A DNA stretch of 64,000 nucleotides. Source: Gamarada debralockiae. Taxonomy: Eukaryota; Ascomycota; Leotiomycetes; Helotiales; Hyphodiscaceae. Shown here piece by piece: positions 1 to 10,361 of the stretch (its first letter is position 1; each line of letters begins with the position of its first letter). The stretch is from positions 1 to 64,000 of the forward strand of contig NXFV01001789.1 in the NCBI GenBank assembly GCA_002803225.1. The letters run 5' to 3'. The notes beneath the pieces were generated by a model. That model made no database searches and was not told where the DNA came from. It saw nothing but the letters and a program-made list of their open reading frames with translations. The position numbers and the translations under genes are program-made.

Positions 1-38
1 ATACAGGCTATACCCAATTAGGCAGTTTCCAACCAACA
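1..38. repeat. left arm of a long-range inverted repeat
   Basis: The first 38 bases, starting ATACAGGCTATAC, match the reverse complement of 7351-7388 with a handful of mismatches and one indel. The window edge cuts off whatever lies outside. It may be one end of a transposable element, or one of two oppositely oriented copies of a small repeat. Confidence 0.5.
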
Positions 39-203
39 ACACCTTACTAATCTTTATCGAACGTAAAATTCATTCGGATTCGGGCTGTCGCTGACGGTTT
101 CGCTCGCAACGAAGATGCTTTTATGCAAGTTGGCGTACTTACTCGCTTCTGCCCCTGAAAGTGGGTACCCATATTACGCTCCAATCAGTTGCCAAGTCTT
201 CAT

Positions 204-460
204 TCACGTTGAAATGGACTCACTGAGTACGTAGTTCCGTAAGGAATCGCCAGCCCCGAAGTCGTATTGGTCGCTACAACATTGGCGAGTTCGAGTTCAG
301 GAGTTCTGAATAGAATACCAGCGGCGCGCATTTGGAAGCGTGTGTCGCCATCGTCTGACACGACGGGGCCGGTGAGATCAGGACACGGAATGCCGTCAGT
401 TGGATCTGACGTGAGGCAGTCTGTTCCATAGAAGAAGTTTGCTGTGAAGCTTGGCTCGAA
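204..460 (-). CDS. probable terminal exon of an uncharacterised protein
   Basis: On the minus strand a continuous frame runs from 460 to a TGA at 204-206. It encodes about 85 residues ending with NTTSGLAIPYGTTYSVSPF plus a short tail. Immediately upstream lies a good 3' splice signal (GCTAAC branch site, then CTGCAG). About 60 nt further up is a GTAAGT donor, so at least one more exon near 520-590 is likely. Composition (N-glycosylation-type NTT, several Cys, acidic/Thr-rich stretch) would suit a secreted protein, but I recognise no domain. I could not extend the gene convincingly beyond about 590. It could be a remnant, since neighbouring DNA contains several decayed genes. Confidence 0.35.
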
Positions 461-590
461 CTGCAGACCGTCGAGTTAGCTTGGTATACTTGAATCAACG
501 GAAGCTAGACCTGCGACTTACACCGGATTCCGACCTCAAAGTCGAGGAAGTCACGTATCCTAGACCAATACTGCCTCCTCTAGTACTGAG

Positions 591-1183
591 ATTCTGTCAG
601 ATGGGGAGAAAAGTCTGTAGAATAGAATCTAAGGTAGGAGGAGACTAAATACATGGGAAATGAGGTGTGGAGCCAAAAAGAGGTGCCTTAGGCAGTAGTT
701 CATCTGACAGATTCCCCAAGTCGATCTGTTTACCGAAGTGAGCCAACCAACAAGGTTGAAAAGGGGGGAGATTCTTGTTGGCAATTTCTTGGGACAAGAA
801 ACGTAAAGTCGCAGCTGTTGGAAAAAATTTCCCTGCGCAAGGAGTGGCCATCGATTTTTATATCTCATGTTGACAAGGCTCCCGAGTGACCAGAGACGAA
901 TGCTTTTGCAACACGAATGGAAATTGGTGAGCGATTGCAGCTTGCAATGACATCTCCTTCGACATTTAAACTTCAATTTCAGGGAAATGAAAATATCGGA
1001 GAGCCATCCTATGAAAAAGGGTGCAATCCCATCAGTCACTTGACAGGGCGAATTGGTCGCTTAGGAAGGGACCTACATTTCAGAAGCGGGGTGTCATCCC
1101 TGCAAAGGAAGTGAGAGGCTGAACGCTTTATAATCGAGATACCTACGGCTTGATAAATTAATGAAAGACACTGTCAAAACCCC
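591..1183. other. intergenic, no supported gene
   Basis: Several overlapping short frames exist on both strands, including a 68-codon minus-strand frame at 645-851, but none shows a recognisable motif or a consistent exon chain. I see nothing else here. Confidence 0.3.
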
Positions 1184-2267
1184 CTACTTCCGTCCCGCAT
1201 CACGATAGTCCTTCAACACTGATTCTCTCTCGCCGGTGTACTTGGTCAACTTCATCCACTCGCCCACGCTCTTCACTCTCGTTGGCAGAATCTCATCCAA
1301 CAAATCATAGTCCCGAATCAAAACACTCGCCTTCCATGTGTTCCAGAACCCCGAAAAGTTCTGACGGTACGACTGCAGGGTTGGATCATTATTGTCAGCT
1401 GAATGTCCCACCTTCGCATCCGGCGTAGGAAACAGCGGTAGCTTGAAGTATTCGTCCAATGTAATATCCTCGAACCTTGCTTTCTTCCCTGTCACCTCCG
1501 TGAATGATTTTGCGACGCTCTCCCAGCTCACTTGCTCAGTTGCAATCTTCAAATTCATCCCATTTGCCCTCTCCGGATGATCAAACAACCACTTTGCGTA
1601 TAGTCCCAAATCATCCAAATAAATCATGGGAGGTGTACCACTCCCGACTGGCGCCTTAAAGACGTACACCTTCTCCCCATCAACGACCTCAGGGAACGGC
1701 GCAAGAAATTCGGAAAACATCTCGATGTACATGCAACTGGTGAGTACGCTCCACTTCATTGCACCTTCCTTGCCTTGCGCACTGATCCAGTCGGCGACTT
1801 TGTTCTTGCCATCGAAATGGCCTGTTCTGAACTGTGGCTTCCATCCGGAAAGTTTGTAGGAAGAATCGAGATTCGCCCAGACAAAGTGCTTGACGCCAGA
1901 CTCGGCGGCGATCTCGAACATGCGGATGCCCCAGTACACTTCTGCTTTTTCGCCGATGGCGAAACCGTTCGTGTTAACGAATGCGAGGTCGACGTTTTGG
2001 AAGACGGAGTGGAGAGTCGCTTCGTCATAGGCGTCACCTTCGATAATAGTCACGTCGGGGAGAGCGGCGAGCTCAACGGCTGCGGATGAGGTTGCGGTTC
2101 TGGTTAGGACTTTGATGATGTATTTACCATCTTTAGCAAGATCTAGGAGAGTTCAGCGGTGGTAAAAACAAGGGGAGATAGGCGAAAGTCAGCTTACTCT
2201 TCACGACCGGCACACCCTGAGCACCTGTTCCACCGATTGCCAAAACGGTCTGCTTGGGAAATGCCAT
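1184..2267 (-). CDS. NmrA-like family NAD(P)-binding protein
   Basis: Two exons, complement(join(1184..2142,2198..2267)), give a 342-residue protein. The first exon encodes the start and the dinucleotide-binding signature, GGTGAQG at residues 12-18. An intron of 55 nt (GTAAGC donor, CTAG acceptor) follows, and the frame is preserved through the junction. The rest has the atypical SDR/NmrA pattern: a beta-strand/acidic segment ending in TIIEGDAY, the FVNTNGF strand, a VKHFVWANLDSS strand and a C-terminal region with a typical 'DEYFKLPLF' helix. Family members are either redox-sensing transcription modulators (NmrA) or isoflavone-reductase-type oxidoreductases; the sequence does not tell which. 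The length fits the family (300-350). No cluster of related genes surrounds it. The start is fixed by the conserved N-terminal glycine motif. Confidence 0.85.
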
Positions 2268-3095
2268 TATGATTTTGAAGTTGATATCGTGCGCTAGGGC
2301 CTTGATGATGATTTTAGAAGTAACTGATGTGACGGTGAAATGGACTGGAATGTTTCAATGGGTTCAAAATTGATACTGGAATGCTGGTGGTTGAAGAGAG
2401 AGTAAATTGTGGGTTCCTGGTTCTAAATACCTTTTAAATAAAGCAATGCGCTCGAATAATAATCAAACTCATATTGGGTCTTTGATATTCCGCAGAAGCA
2501 CTTTGCTTTGTCATCAATCATGTCGCAGTGCGTTTGTTCACAATTGAACGAGCTACGTACGTAATTGAGGTGAGGCGTGGCCCCACCGAGGCTTCAAGCG
2601 GCCGAGTAATCAATCAACGCGTGATTTCAAATCCCGCCAGCTTAATCGCGATCGCACATACAGTAAGACGAATGAGATATTTCAGGAAGGCGGGGTTAAG
2701 GGTTTGGGCTTTATCGGATAAAAAGTGAAAGCTTAATTCGGGGTTATCAAGTGCAGCTGCCAAGACATGGTGACGACGGAGGTGTTGCTTCCAGTTCTCA
2801 GACACTTGTCCGCATTTTGCAGCCGCACCCGCCCGGCACTCTTTCATTCGCCGCAACGGCAAGTCCGCTTGCGACTTTCAGTAGGCAGCTTGATTAGTCT
2901 GATTGCAGATGCTACGGTCGTAACATCTCCAACACCGCAAATTATTCATGGGATTTCAGGTTAGAGGCCTTGTTTCGGGCTCTCAAATCTAGATGAATAG
3001 ATATTTTGAAATAGCTGATTGGGTTACTGAACAAATAAGTCGGGGCATTTAAACGTCCGTTACGCAGCTATTGTCTGCTTCAGGCAGCGGATGGG

Positions 3096-3292
3096 CTATA
3101 TATCTCCACTTTGCCTAATCTTAATACTTTGATCATCATCAACAATCAATCATCTCTCACTATCACATTCAAACAACACTATCCATCAGAGCAACCTAGT
3201 CTTTCAACTTCAGTTATCCCAACTAATTCATCAGTCAAACCATCATCGCATTTGCCAATTTGACTCAGCAAGAACCAGCAACCACAATCAAC
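3096..3292 (+). promoter_or_regulatory. core promoter and leader of the carbonic anhydrase gene
   Basis: A TATA-like CTATATAT lies at 3096-3103, followed by a long C/T/A-rich, G-poor leader full of ATC/AAC triplets up to the ATG at 3293. This is the usual look of a strongly expressed filamentous-fungal 5' region. Confidence 0.45.
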
Positions 3293-3991
3293 ATGTCTTC
3301 CTCAGCCAACAAAGTCGCTAACTTGTTAGCCAAGAACTTGTACGATGATGTACCCTCTATATCTCACTTGCAAAGCTAACATAACTGATAGAAAATATGC
3401 CGAGACCTACAAATCGCCCCCTCTCCTGAAGCAAGGTATTATGAAGGCCAAGGAAATGGGCAAGACAGGAACTGTCATCAGTAAGCTCCCTGCATACCTG
3501 ACCTCCCACAATGTACCTCGAACTAACACTTGTCTAGTTTCCTGCAGCGATCCCCGTATTGTGCCCGAGCAATTCTTGGGCCTCGACTTTTCCGAATGTG
3601 CAATCATTCGTAATGCAGGAGGGAGAACCCAGGACGCGATGCGCTCGATCCTTGCTCTTGACGCTGTGGCAAAGCTGGGAACTGTGGTTGTCATTCACCA
3701 CACGGACTGTGGAATGAGCCATACAGATGAGGATGGATTCGAAGCAGCCACAAAAGCCAGACATCCTGCCATCGCTGCGAGCCAGCCAGGATATATTTAT
3801 GGAGCGATTTCGGAGTAAGTTTGAACTCCAAAGTGGATGACGGACACTTGTACTGATTTTCATTCAGTCCTGAGAAGACTATCCTCGAGGATGTAAAATA
3901 TCTCAAGAGTTTCCCGTCGTTGACGGAGAACATGAATATTGTTGGACTTGTGCTTGACACTCACACCGGTGTGCTGAAGCAGGCAGTGTAA
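3293..3991 (+). CDS. beta-class carbonic anhydrase
   Basis: Four exons, join(3293..3339,3392..3480,3538..3814,3868..3991), give 178 residues. The enzyme interconverts CO2 and bicarbonate. Zinc-site signatures are visible: ISCSDPR (zinc Cys plus the Asp-Arg dyad) at the start of exon 3, and VIHHTDCGMSH (His and Cys ligands) further on. The protein is the short beta-CA form without N-terminal extension, so it is probably cytosolic. Introns are 52, 57 and 53 nt, each with GT-AG ends and a CTAAC/CTGAT-like branch site. The first donor was set at 3340 because it is the only one that keeps phase into the KYAETYK segment. The strong TATA and leader suggest high expression. No lesion is seen. Confidence 0.9.
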
Positions 3992-5023
3992 GCTGGTAGC
4001 TTCACTATGGAGGATTTCTCTTGACTGTGTTATTAGATTTCCTGTGTTACGAAATAATAATGCAGTCCAAGATTCAAGCTAGAAGATCCGCACCTGTGGC
4101 ACTTGATTAGCTGAATGATAGGCTTCTATCTGAAAGGACCTACCCCAGACATGGATATCATCATGTGAAGCAGCGATTTTCTGTGTCGGGGAAGTATTAT
4201 CGGCTAGATCGCCATTCACATAATGCTCGAGAATGAATCTCGAAGGATCAAACCTTGCGGCCAAATCTCAGTTCATCCATCATTTCGCGATGCAAAGAAT
4301 TGCCAGTAATCGAATCTGCTTCCCATTATGTGCCTGCCAACTGCCCAATAATTCTCCTATCCTTTGTGTCGCAAATAATCATGGCCCGGCACTTGTGTTT
4401 CAAAATCATGTGTCTCGAATGACGAGTGATGCATGTGTCACTTCGGGTCTTCGAAAAAGAAGAAACAGTAGTGATCAACGAGCTCTTTACCGTGATCAAG
4501 ATGAGAGAACGTATTGAAGACTTTATCAGTGTCCGGTATGTGAAGGAGCTAGATTTTATCAGCTTAGTTACAGGATGGTGAGGAAGGAGAGGCATGAACC
4601 CCCCTTAGGAAGAATTAAAGTTGGAAGTTCGTTACGTAAATTATAACGTGTCCTAATCTGTACACAGAAGCGGGAACTATTGCAAGTCAGCAATCATATA
4701 CAGAAAAATGGAACCGGAGAAGTCATCAAGAGTTGATCACGTGAGTGAGTGAAACACCAACCTTTCTTGAATCGTTGGATTTTTCCTACAGGTCTTTGTT
4801 ACCTTGGGACCGTAAAAAGCCATCAGTAGAGGCTCTTTAGAAAACACTGACAAGGAGGCTCTCGAGCATACGAAGTTAAATTTGAGCTGCAAAGGATTCC
4901 AATTTGGAAGCTCCGCAGCATCGCTCGTCTCAGCCCGCCGTGCTTCCCTCCAATCCAAAGAAAACAGAAATCCATCAACGGGGTCATTGAAAGTCAGACA
5001 TCGTCAACCGCCGGAAGCGTCCA
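3992..5023. other. intergenic, no supported gene
   Basis: Only short frames are present on both strands. I found no domain, RNA gene or clear repeat. Confidence 0.3.
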
Positions 5024-5309
5024 TCAGTTCATAGATCTAGAAGCGCCTGGCAACGTCTTCAAGGCGTACTTTAAATCTGCTTCGGATTCGACTTCGAAGG
5101 CAGCACCTCCAAACGCGTCCTCGCCGCCTCTCTCTGGACAATACATGAATAGATCTGGGCTATAGCTGCGATAATATATCTTTTTGCCGACTCGCTTCTC
5201 TTCAGTGAATTCAAAATTGAGCAGGAAGTCGTTTGCATTGTCGATATCGACGCGTTTGTAGAATGCGTGCACTGGTCGCTCTTCTTTTCTAGCGTTGCAG
5301 ATGGCATGC
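5024..5309 (-). CDS. possible terminal exon or remnant, unknown protein
   Basis: A minus-strand frame from about 5309 to the stop at 5024 encodes roughly 94 residues with natural-looking composition (for example FLLNFEFTEEKRVGKKIYY and AAFEVESEADLKYALK). It is preceded by a CTAGCAG acceptor-like site, and no ATG opens the frame. Upstream exons could not be found, so it may be an orphan exon of a decayed gene. No family recognised. Confidence 0.3.
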
Positions 5310-5539
5310 TGCTAGTCGGCGGGAACACTTAGACAACAATTAGAATTTGGGAGAGGCACAAATAACTTCAATTTCAGGTGAGACCGTTAGAATTCCTCTG
5401 AAATTCGACGGACGTTTGACATAACACATCCTCGACCTGATCATCGTGTCGCATTACGTGTCAAGTCACGCTGATAAAGAGGGTAATTTCCGTGGACGAT
5501 CGGGGCATTCTCCTGTTGTACAGGGTGAATAAATGTTCA

Positions 5540-6120
5540 CTGAGGGTAGCGCAACTAGTGCCGCTTTTACTAAATTGAAGCTATTTAGAACTTTGTATAC
5601 ATTCCATTGGTATCAATAACAGTCTGTGTAATAGCTACGGGTAGCTAGAGGGAAACAGGAGGGAGCACAGTGTATCAGAGAAGTAGCAGTGTGGTAAAAG
5701 AGACAATAATGGTTATATTCGTGGTAGTTGAAAAGAGGTTCCGAAGTACTTATACGCTTGTGAGTAAGAAAACTCAAGCTTGCCTTTCTCCAAGTAAGGT
5801 CGATAGCCCTTACTTATACCCAATTCCTGGCTCCTAGCTCTAGTAGCAGCCATACTCGCTATTAGCCTCATATAAGCTAAGATGAGCGTTTCTGATTCCT
5901 TTAGAGGTCAGCGAGGCCTAGATCTCCAGCTCCCAGGTCACCTTGTACTGTACCCTATGGCTTTCCCTCAGGGCTTCCACAGGTCTATATCAACCCCTTC
6001 AAGTTCCTCCAAGCCTAGACTACTCCTTCAAGGCCTGGGTCTTATTCTAGTCCTTCGAGGCTTCTGATCTTCAGAACTTCCGCGAGTCTAGATTAACTCC
6101 TTCAAGGTTGACGCATTTGT
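5540..6120. repeat. probable degraded transposon sequence
   Basis: This stretch is rich in TA, TAG and CTA words (for example repeated CTAGCT/TAGCTA and CCTTCAAGGC motifs) with no usable coding frame. The texture is typical of RIP-damaged repeats. No terminal repeats could be defined by eye. Confidence 0.3.
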
Positions 6121-6344
6121 TGAGCCAGGGCTCAGAATTAGCGTAGTTCCGAGTTCGATCTTAGCGCCATCACATAGGTCTCCGGAAAGGGACAAATCGT
6201 GAGTGCTGAGGAGTCCTTTTACTCCTATTATAAGACCTAAGCAAGAGTTGGTACAGATGCGTTGCCAATCGTTGAAGCGAATTATGCAAAGTTAACAAGA
6301 AGATCTATCACGAGGTTGTTCTGCGGACGCTCAGAGGTGTCAAG

Positions 6345-7186
6345 TCACTTGGCATATTGAATATTGTTCCGCAGGTGTCTTTCGCGAATAAAGGTGGTAA
6401 GCTCAAGAAATGCATAACCATACGCCCTCCAGAAAGTTGCCTTATACAGGGAAATTGTAGGATCACTTTCTTGGGTCCCTCGCTGGGACAGTGGAAATAT
6501 ACACCATGTGCTCGGCGATCTAAATTCGATCTTTAGAGCAACAGCGAACTCCTCGTCCTCGCTGCGCTTTTCAAAATCGATGTATAGCCTGGGCGTCGAG
6601 GGTTTAAAGATTGAAGTCGTAGAGCGTTGCTCGAAAAGTCTCCGCAGTGAAGACTTCGGCTCCCCACTGGACTCAACTCCATCTAGTGAGGCAGAGAGCA
6701 AATTGATCAAAGGCATTTGGTCCACCATTTATGGGTACTCGGACTTTACCCAGACAGAACCCTACCCCAAAACCGAGGAGATCACAGTTTGCGCATACTT
6801 TTAACTTTGACAGCGAGTGTCTTGCCCTGGCGCAAAACCTCAAACTGTCGCAAGAATCGTACTATAAGGTTCCCAGTACGGAGTGGATGGCACACGGAGC
6901 CGCCTTCCTACAAAGAGCTTTCGAAAATGCGAATATAAGCAGCGGCCTTCAGCAGCAGACAGCAAGTGGGAGCGCAAGCAAGTGGGTTCGTTCAGCGGCA
7001 ACGGTGTGCCCTAATCGGATACTTGTTCGCACTTCGAAGGATATTATGCCTTATGCCCAGTTTTTGGGCAAGAAGGAAGATATTATATGTCTTCTCTTTG
7101 GCAGGAGCACCCCATCTCGCCCAAGCCAAAGGAAGACCATCACTTCCCGGCAGGCGAGCGTACGTTCATGGCTATATGAATGGTGA
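6345..7186. pseudogene. decayed coding fragments of unknown origin
   Basis: On the plus strand two adjacent frames look protein-like and join across a one-base shift near 6800. The first covers 6508-6804 and ends YSDFTQTEPYPKTEE. The second, from about 6790, contains FNFDSECLALAQNLKLS and TEWMAHGAAFLQRAFENAN. A minus-strand frame (6345-6728) overlaps. No domain is recognised and no intact gene can be built, so I treat it as a remnant. Confidence 0.25.
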
Positions 7187-7350
7187 AGAAGTGGAAATGA
7201 TGTGGAGAGGCAAACTCGCCAAAGAGCTCCCCACTCTCCTTTGACTAACGTGCAATAGAAACCTTACAGTTCTCGAGGCCGCCCTACCCGTGGTGATATC
7301 TCGCTTAAGAAAGGGGGAAACGTGGTGCCATTTCAGAGGTTTTGCACCAA

Positions 7351-7388
7351 TTGTTGGTTGGAACTGCCTAATCAAGTATAGCCTGTAT
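7351..7388. repeat. right arm of a long-range inverted repeat
   Basis: Its reverse complement begins ATACAGGCTATAC and matches bases 1-38 of the window (about 33 of 38 positions). The enclosed 7.3 kb contains the NmrA-like and carbonic anhydrase genes. Confidence 0.5.
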
Positions 7389-8530
7389 TTTCCCCTCTTT
7401 TGTGATATAAGAGAGCTCTTCCCCTCCTTGTATTTCAGCTCCTTAGATATCAGCTAGGTCTAGAAATGCCACTATATTTCGCCCCCAAAATACAGCTCAA
7501 CTGACACCAATTAACTTGAACAGGATTAAGCGCATACTTGCATACAGTTGATAAAATCAACTGCTATAGTGTGGTATTTTTATAATAGAAAAGGTGGTCC
7601 CAGGAGGAGAACAATGGGTAATAAACGTGTGGTGCCTCCTGCGAAGTTGTGGATGTAAGCGGCGAATTGGACTGGCCGCAGCGCAGAAAGCACTTCGACG
7701 ATTCTACCACAGAAGTTGAGCTTACTCCTATCTTATATTCTGCCGTTGCCGATACCTCCTTCTACAATAGAAGCTCTGAGCGAGGGCTGATCTTGTTCGA
7801 TTAGGAAAAGGTAGAGTCTGAAGATAACCTCTCGAAATAGTACACAAGTAGACACTTCCATCCCCGACATTTCCCGCAAGATGGTTGCCGGCCCGAGCGA
7901 CATCCACATTCCATTACCATTCTGCCTCGCTAATTGTGAAGGCGTCACCTATTTAACTTTCTATTCCGCCTCTTGGATAGTTTGTGATGAGTAATGCCTC
8001 GCGGGACGAGTATATCTCAATGATCAGCCTCCAAGGTGGCTGCGGGGGTTTTGAAAGCCCGACACACAACTTATCATACAGATCTCACCAAGTGGATTCC
8101 CTTTTCTAGATACTGTGATCAAGTTTGAAGCCGCGTTTTTGCCGCAAAGATGTTGTCGTAGCTGGCCCTCAGAACATACTCGGTGATCCCGGGTCTCCGA
8201 GTCGTGACTGGTTTTGCTCTTTTATGTCAAGCAGAGATCAGCATTGCATTTACATAGCAGTGCATGATGAGTCGGGGATGTACGTAGAGACTACGGGATA
8301 GGTCTGTTGGTGCCTCCTGATTGGCATATCGTACTGTTTAATTTGTTTGGAATCATCTTTGGCAAGTCACAGGAATTGAGAATAAAAGTCTTTGTATTCC
8401 TGGATCCGATGGTCCGCGAACAAGTTGAAAATTGGATTCGAGTGTTCGTACTTCTCATATTGCTAAGTCTTTCTCTAGTCTCCTATTACTTACTAACAGT
8501 GTCCAACCCATAGAGTGAGCAAGAACCTAA
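7389..8530. other. intergenic, no supported gene
   Basis: Mixed AT-rich sequence with short frames only. One small plus-strand frame (8307-8513) is hydrophobic but has no other support. Confidence 0.25.
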
Positions 8531-8533
8531 TAC

Positions 8534-9702
8534 ATGTCTCAATACTACTGCAAGGAGAAGTCACAAAATCCATAGGTAGTTCAAGTCAGGAGGGAGTTGA
8601 GAAGAAACAGACGGCAAATCGATCGAGCTTGTATGCGTTGCCGGATGCGCAAAACGAAGGTGCGTCACTATTTTCTCTACGCGCGTCCCAACAAAAATCA
8701 CTCTCGCCAGGGGATGGAATAAAGCCTTGTACACGATGCACGGAGCCTGACGACGTTTGCGAGTTCTTGAAATGTGCAAAAGAAACAAAAGGGTATTCAC
8801 AGGAATGCGTGCTTAGCCCCAACAAAGCATTCAAGAGTTCACACCTGAGGTTGAATAATTACAGTAAAACCTCGTTATAAGGATACTTGATATAAGGATA
8901 CCCTACTAAAATCCTTGGTAATAAGGATCGATCCTCTGGTCCCGCAGGGATTATTTTTGGTGAAGCCTACCAAAAAGCTAAGGATATCCTCTTGATATCC
9001 TTAATTTTTCCCGGTCCCAAGGGTATCCTTATATCGAGTTTTTACTGTACGTCGACCATATACAAGAACAGAATGAAAAGTATAAGACTGCAATGAGAAT
9101 ACTGTATGCGAAGAATCGCCACAGTGATAGTTTAAATAAGATTGGTAGGAGAAGAAAATCAGAAAATGTGCCTCTTGTGCACGAGATACTGGATGGTCTT
9201 CGAAATCACGCTTTCAACGACCGCTCACGACAGTGACAGTAAGGGGAAGAGCCTTAAAAGAGGAAGTCCAGTTGCCGAAGAAATGTTAAGTACCGCCTCT
9301 TTTCCAATGCCATCACCTCTCGACCTTGGTTCAGGTTGCTTCGATATTCCATTCGGTAGCACGAGTGATCCGATAAGTAATTGCGATTCTTTCGTAGGAC
9401 TTAGATTCATGACACATCCTCAGCCTGTGTCTTTTGATATAGCCCCTGTCGTTCGCGAGGCAGGTCTTGCTTGTACATTAGGGGCAGTTTCTGCAGTCAA
9501 CGTAGCAACCAGGTGTGAAGAGACCCCAAGCTTCGTGTCGTCCCAGTTTGCGTTGTCCAAGTTTGCGTTTAATTTTCACCAACAAAGTGACGGCTTTCAG
9601 TGGGACACTTCACATCTCGCACATGGTCTCGAGGGTGGGACACGAGTCATGCGGCGTGTTACGACCCGATTTTCTGGGGATTTGAAACCCCATACGATGT
9701 AA
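8534..9702 (+). pseudogene. Zn2Cys6 transcription factor gene, broken by a MITE
   Basis: Pieces of a fungal zinc-cluster regulator are recognisable in order. First comes a basic start region from the ATG at 8534. Then ACMRCRMRKTK (first two cluster cysteines plus the basic loop), a putative 51-nt intron, and KPCTRCTEPDDVCEF (fourth to sixth cysteines). Next is a linker, then the coiled-coil segment YVDHIQEQNEKYKTAMRIL, and a Ser/Pro-rich activation-like region to 9702. Lesions: an in-frame TAG at 8573-8575 (one C-to-T change from CAG), no recoverable third cysteine codon at the intron junction, a 186-bp MITE at 8862-9047 inserted between codons NNY and VDH, and a frame change near 9230. Deleting the MITE with one TA copy restores the frame exactly, so the insertion hit a coding exon. 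The gene is certainly non-functional as it stands. Confidence 0.7.
8862..9047. mobile_element. 186-bp MITE, pogo/Fot1-like
   Basis: The element starts CAGTAAAACCTCGTTATAA and ends with the near-perfect inverse (terminal inverted repeats about 25 bp, two mismatches). It is flanked by TA on both sides (8860-8861 and 9048-9049). TA duplication and CAGT termini are hallmarks of Tc1/mariner, pogo/Fot1-type elements. No coding capacity remains, so it is a miniature non-autonomous derivative. It interrupts the zinc-cluster gene. Confidence 0.85.
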
Positions 9703-10361
9703 AGAGTCGGATTGAATTACCATCGCGAGATTCCACTGATGTCATTGCAAGGTCTAGGCTCTAGATCACGAGAAGCTTAGATTTCCAAGAGTTAACTGGT
9801 TGATGTGGCCTTGCGCCCTCGACCTATATGGCCAGCTTGCTTCCGGCGGGTCAAGTCTTCACCCGGCAATTATCCACGCGCGGGGGGAAATGATTCGATC
9901 TGCATGGTGGAGCCACTCTGTCCCGTTCCCGGCCACATTTGCATCTGACGATCTGAATGCGCGATTTTTTCTCTCTATGCGCGATTTTCAGGATCTGTAC
10001 AGTAGGAATCACACTCATGCTGCCTGTAAGTCTGAATATTGAAGTGAAACTGGCTTTGATTTCCAAACGAATCACAGTGCTCCCATCCATGGATCGCTGA
10101 AAAATAGTGAGCTATGATTGGTTTGGACACCAAGGCGAGTCTAACCTCCGTACTCAGACTTAACGCGGCACGAGTACCTCAGATAGCCATAGCTATAGCT
10201 ACGATGTGCCCTCGCCTTTTCTTACTGCGGGACTGCTTTTACAGTCAGCAATACAAAGTCAATGTGGTATAGGAGACCCAAGAAGCCTGGAAAGTTCCAA
10301 ATCGAGACAAAACCTTACGACAGTTCGAAGCTAGGGGTATTCCATCCATCACTTTTCCGCC
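9703..10361. other. upstream region of the P-type ATPase gene
   Basis: No gene is supported here. The stretch just before the ATG at 10362 is the presumable promoter and leader of the downstream gene; I see no clear TATA box. Confidence 0.3.
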
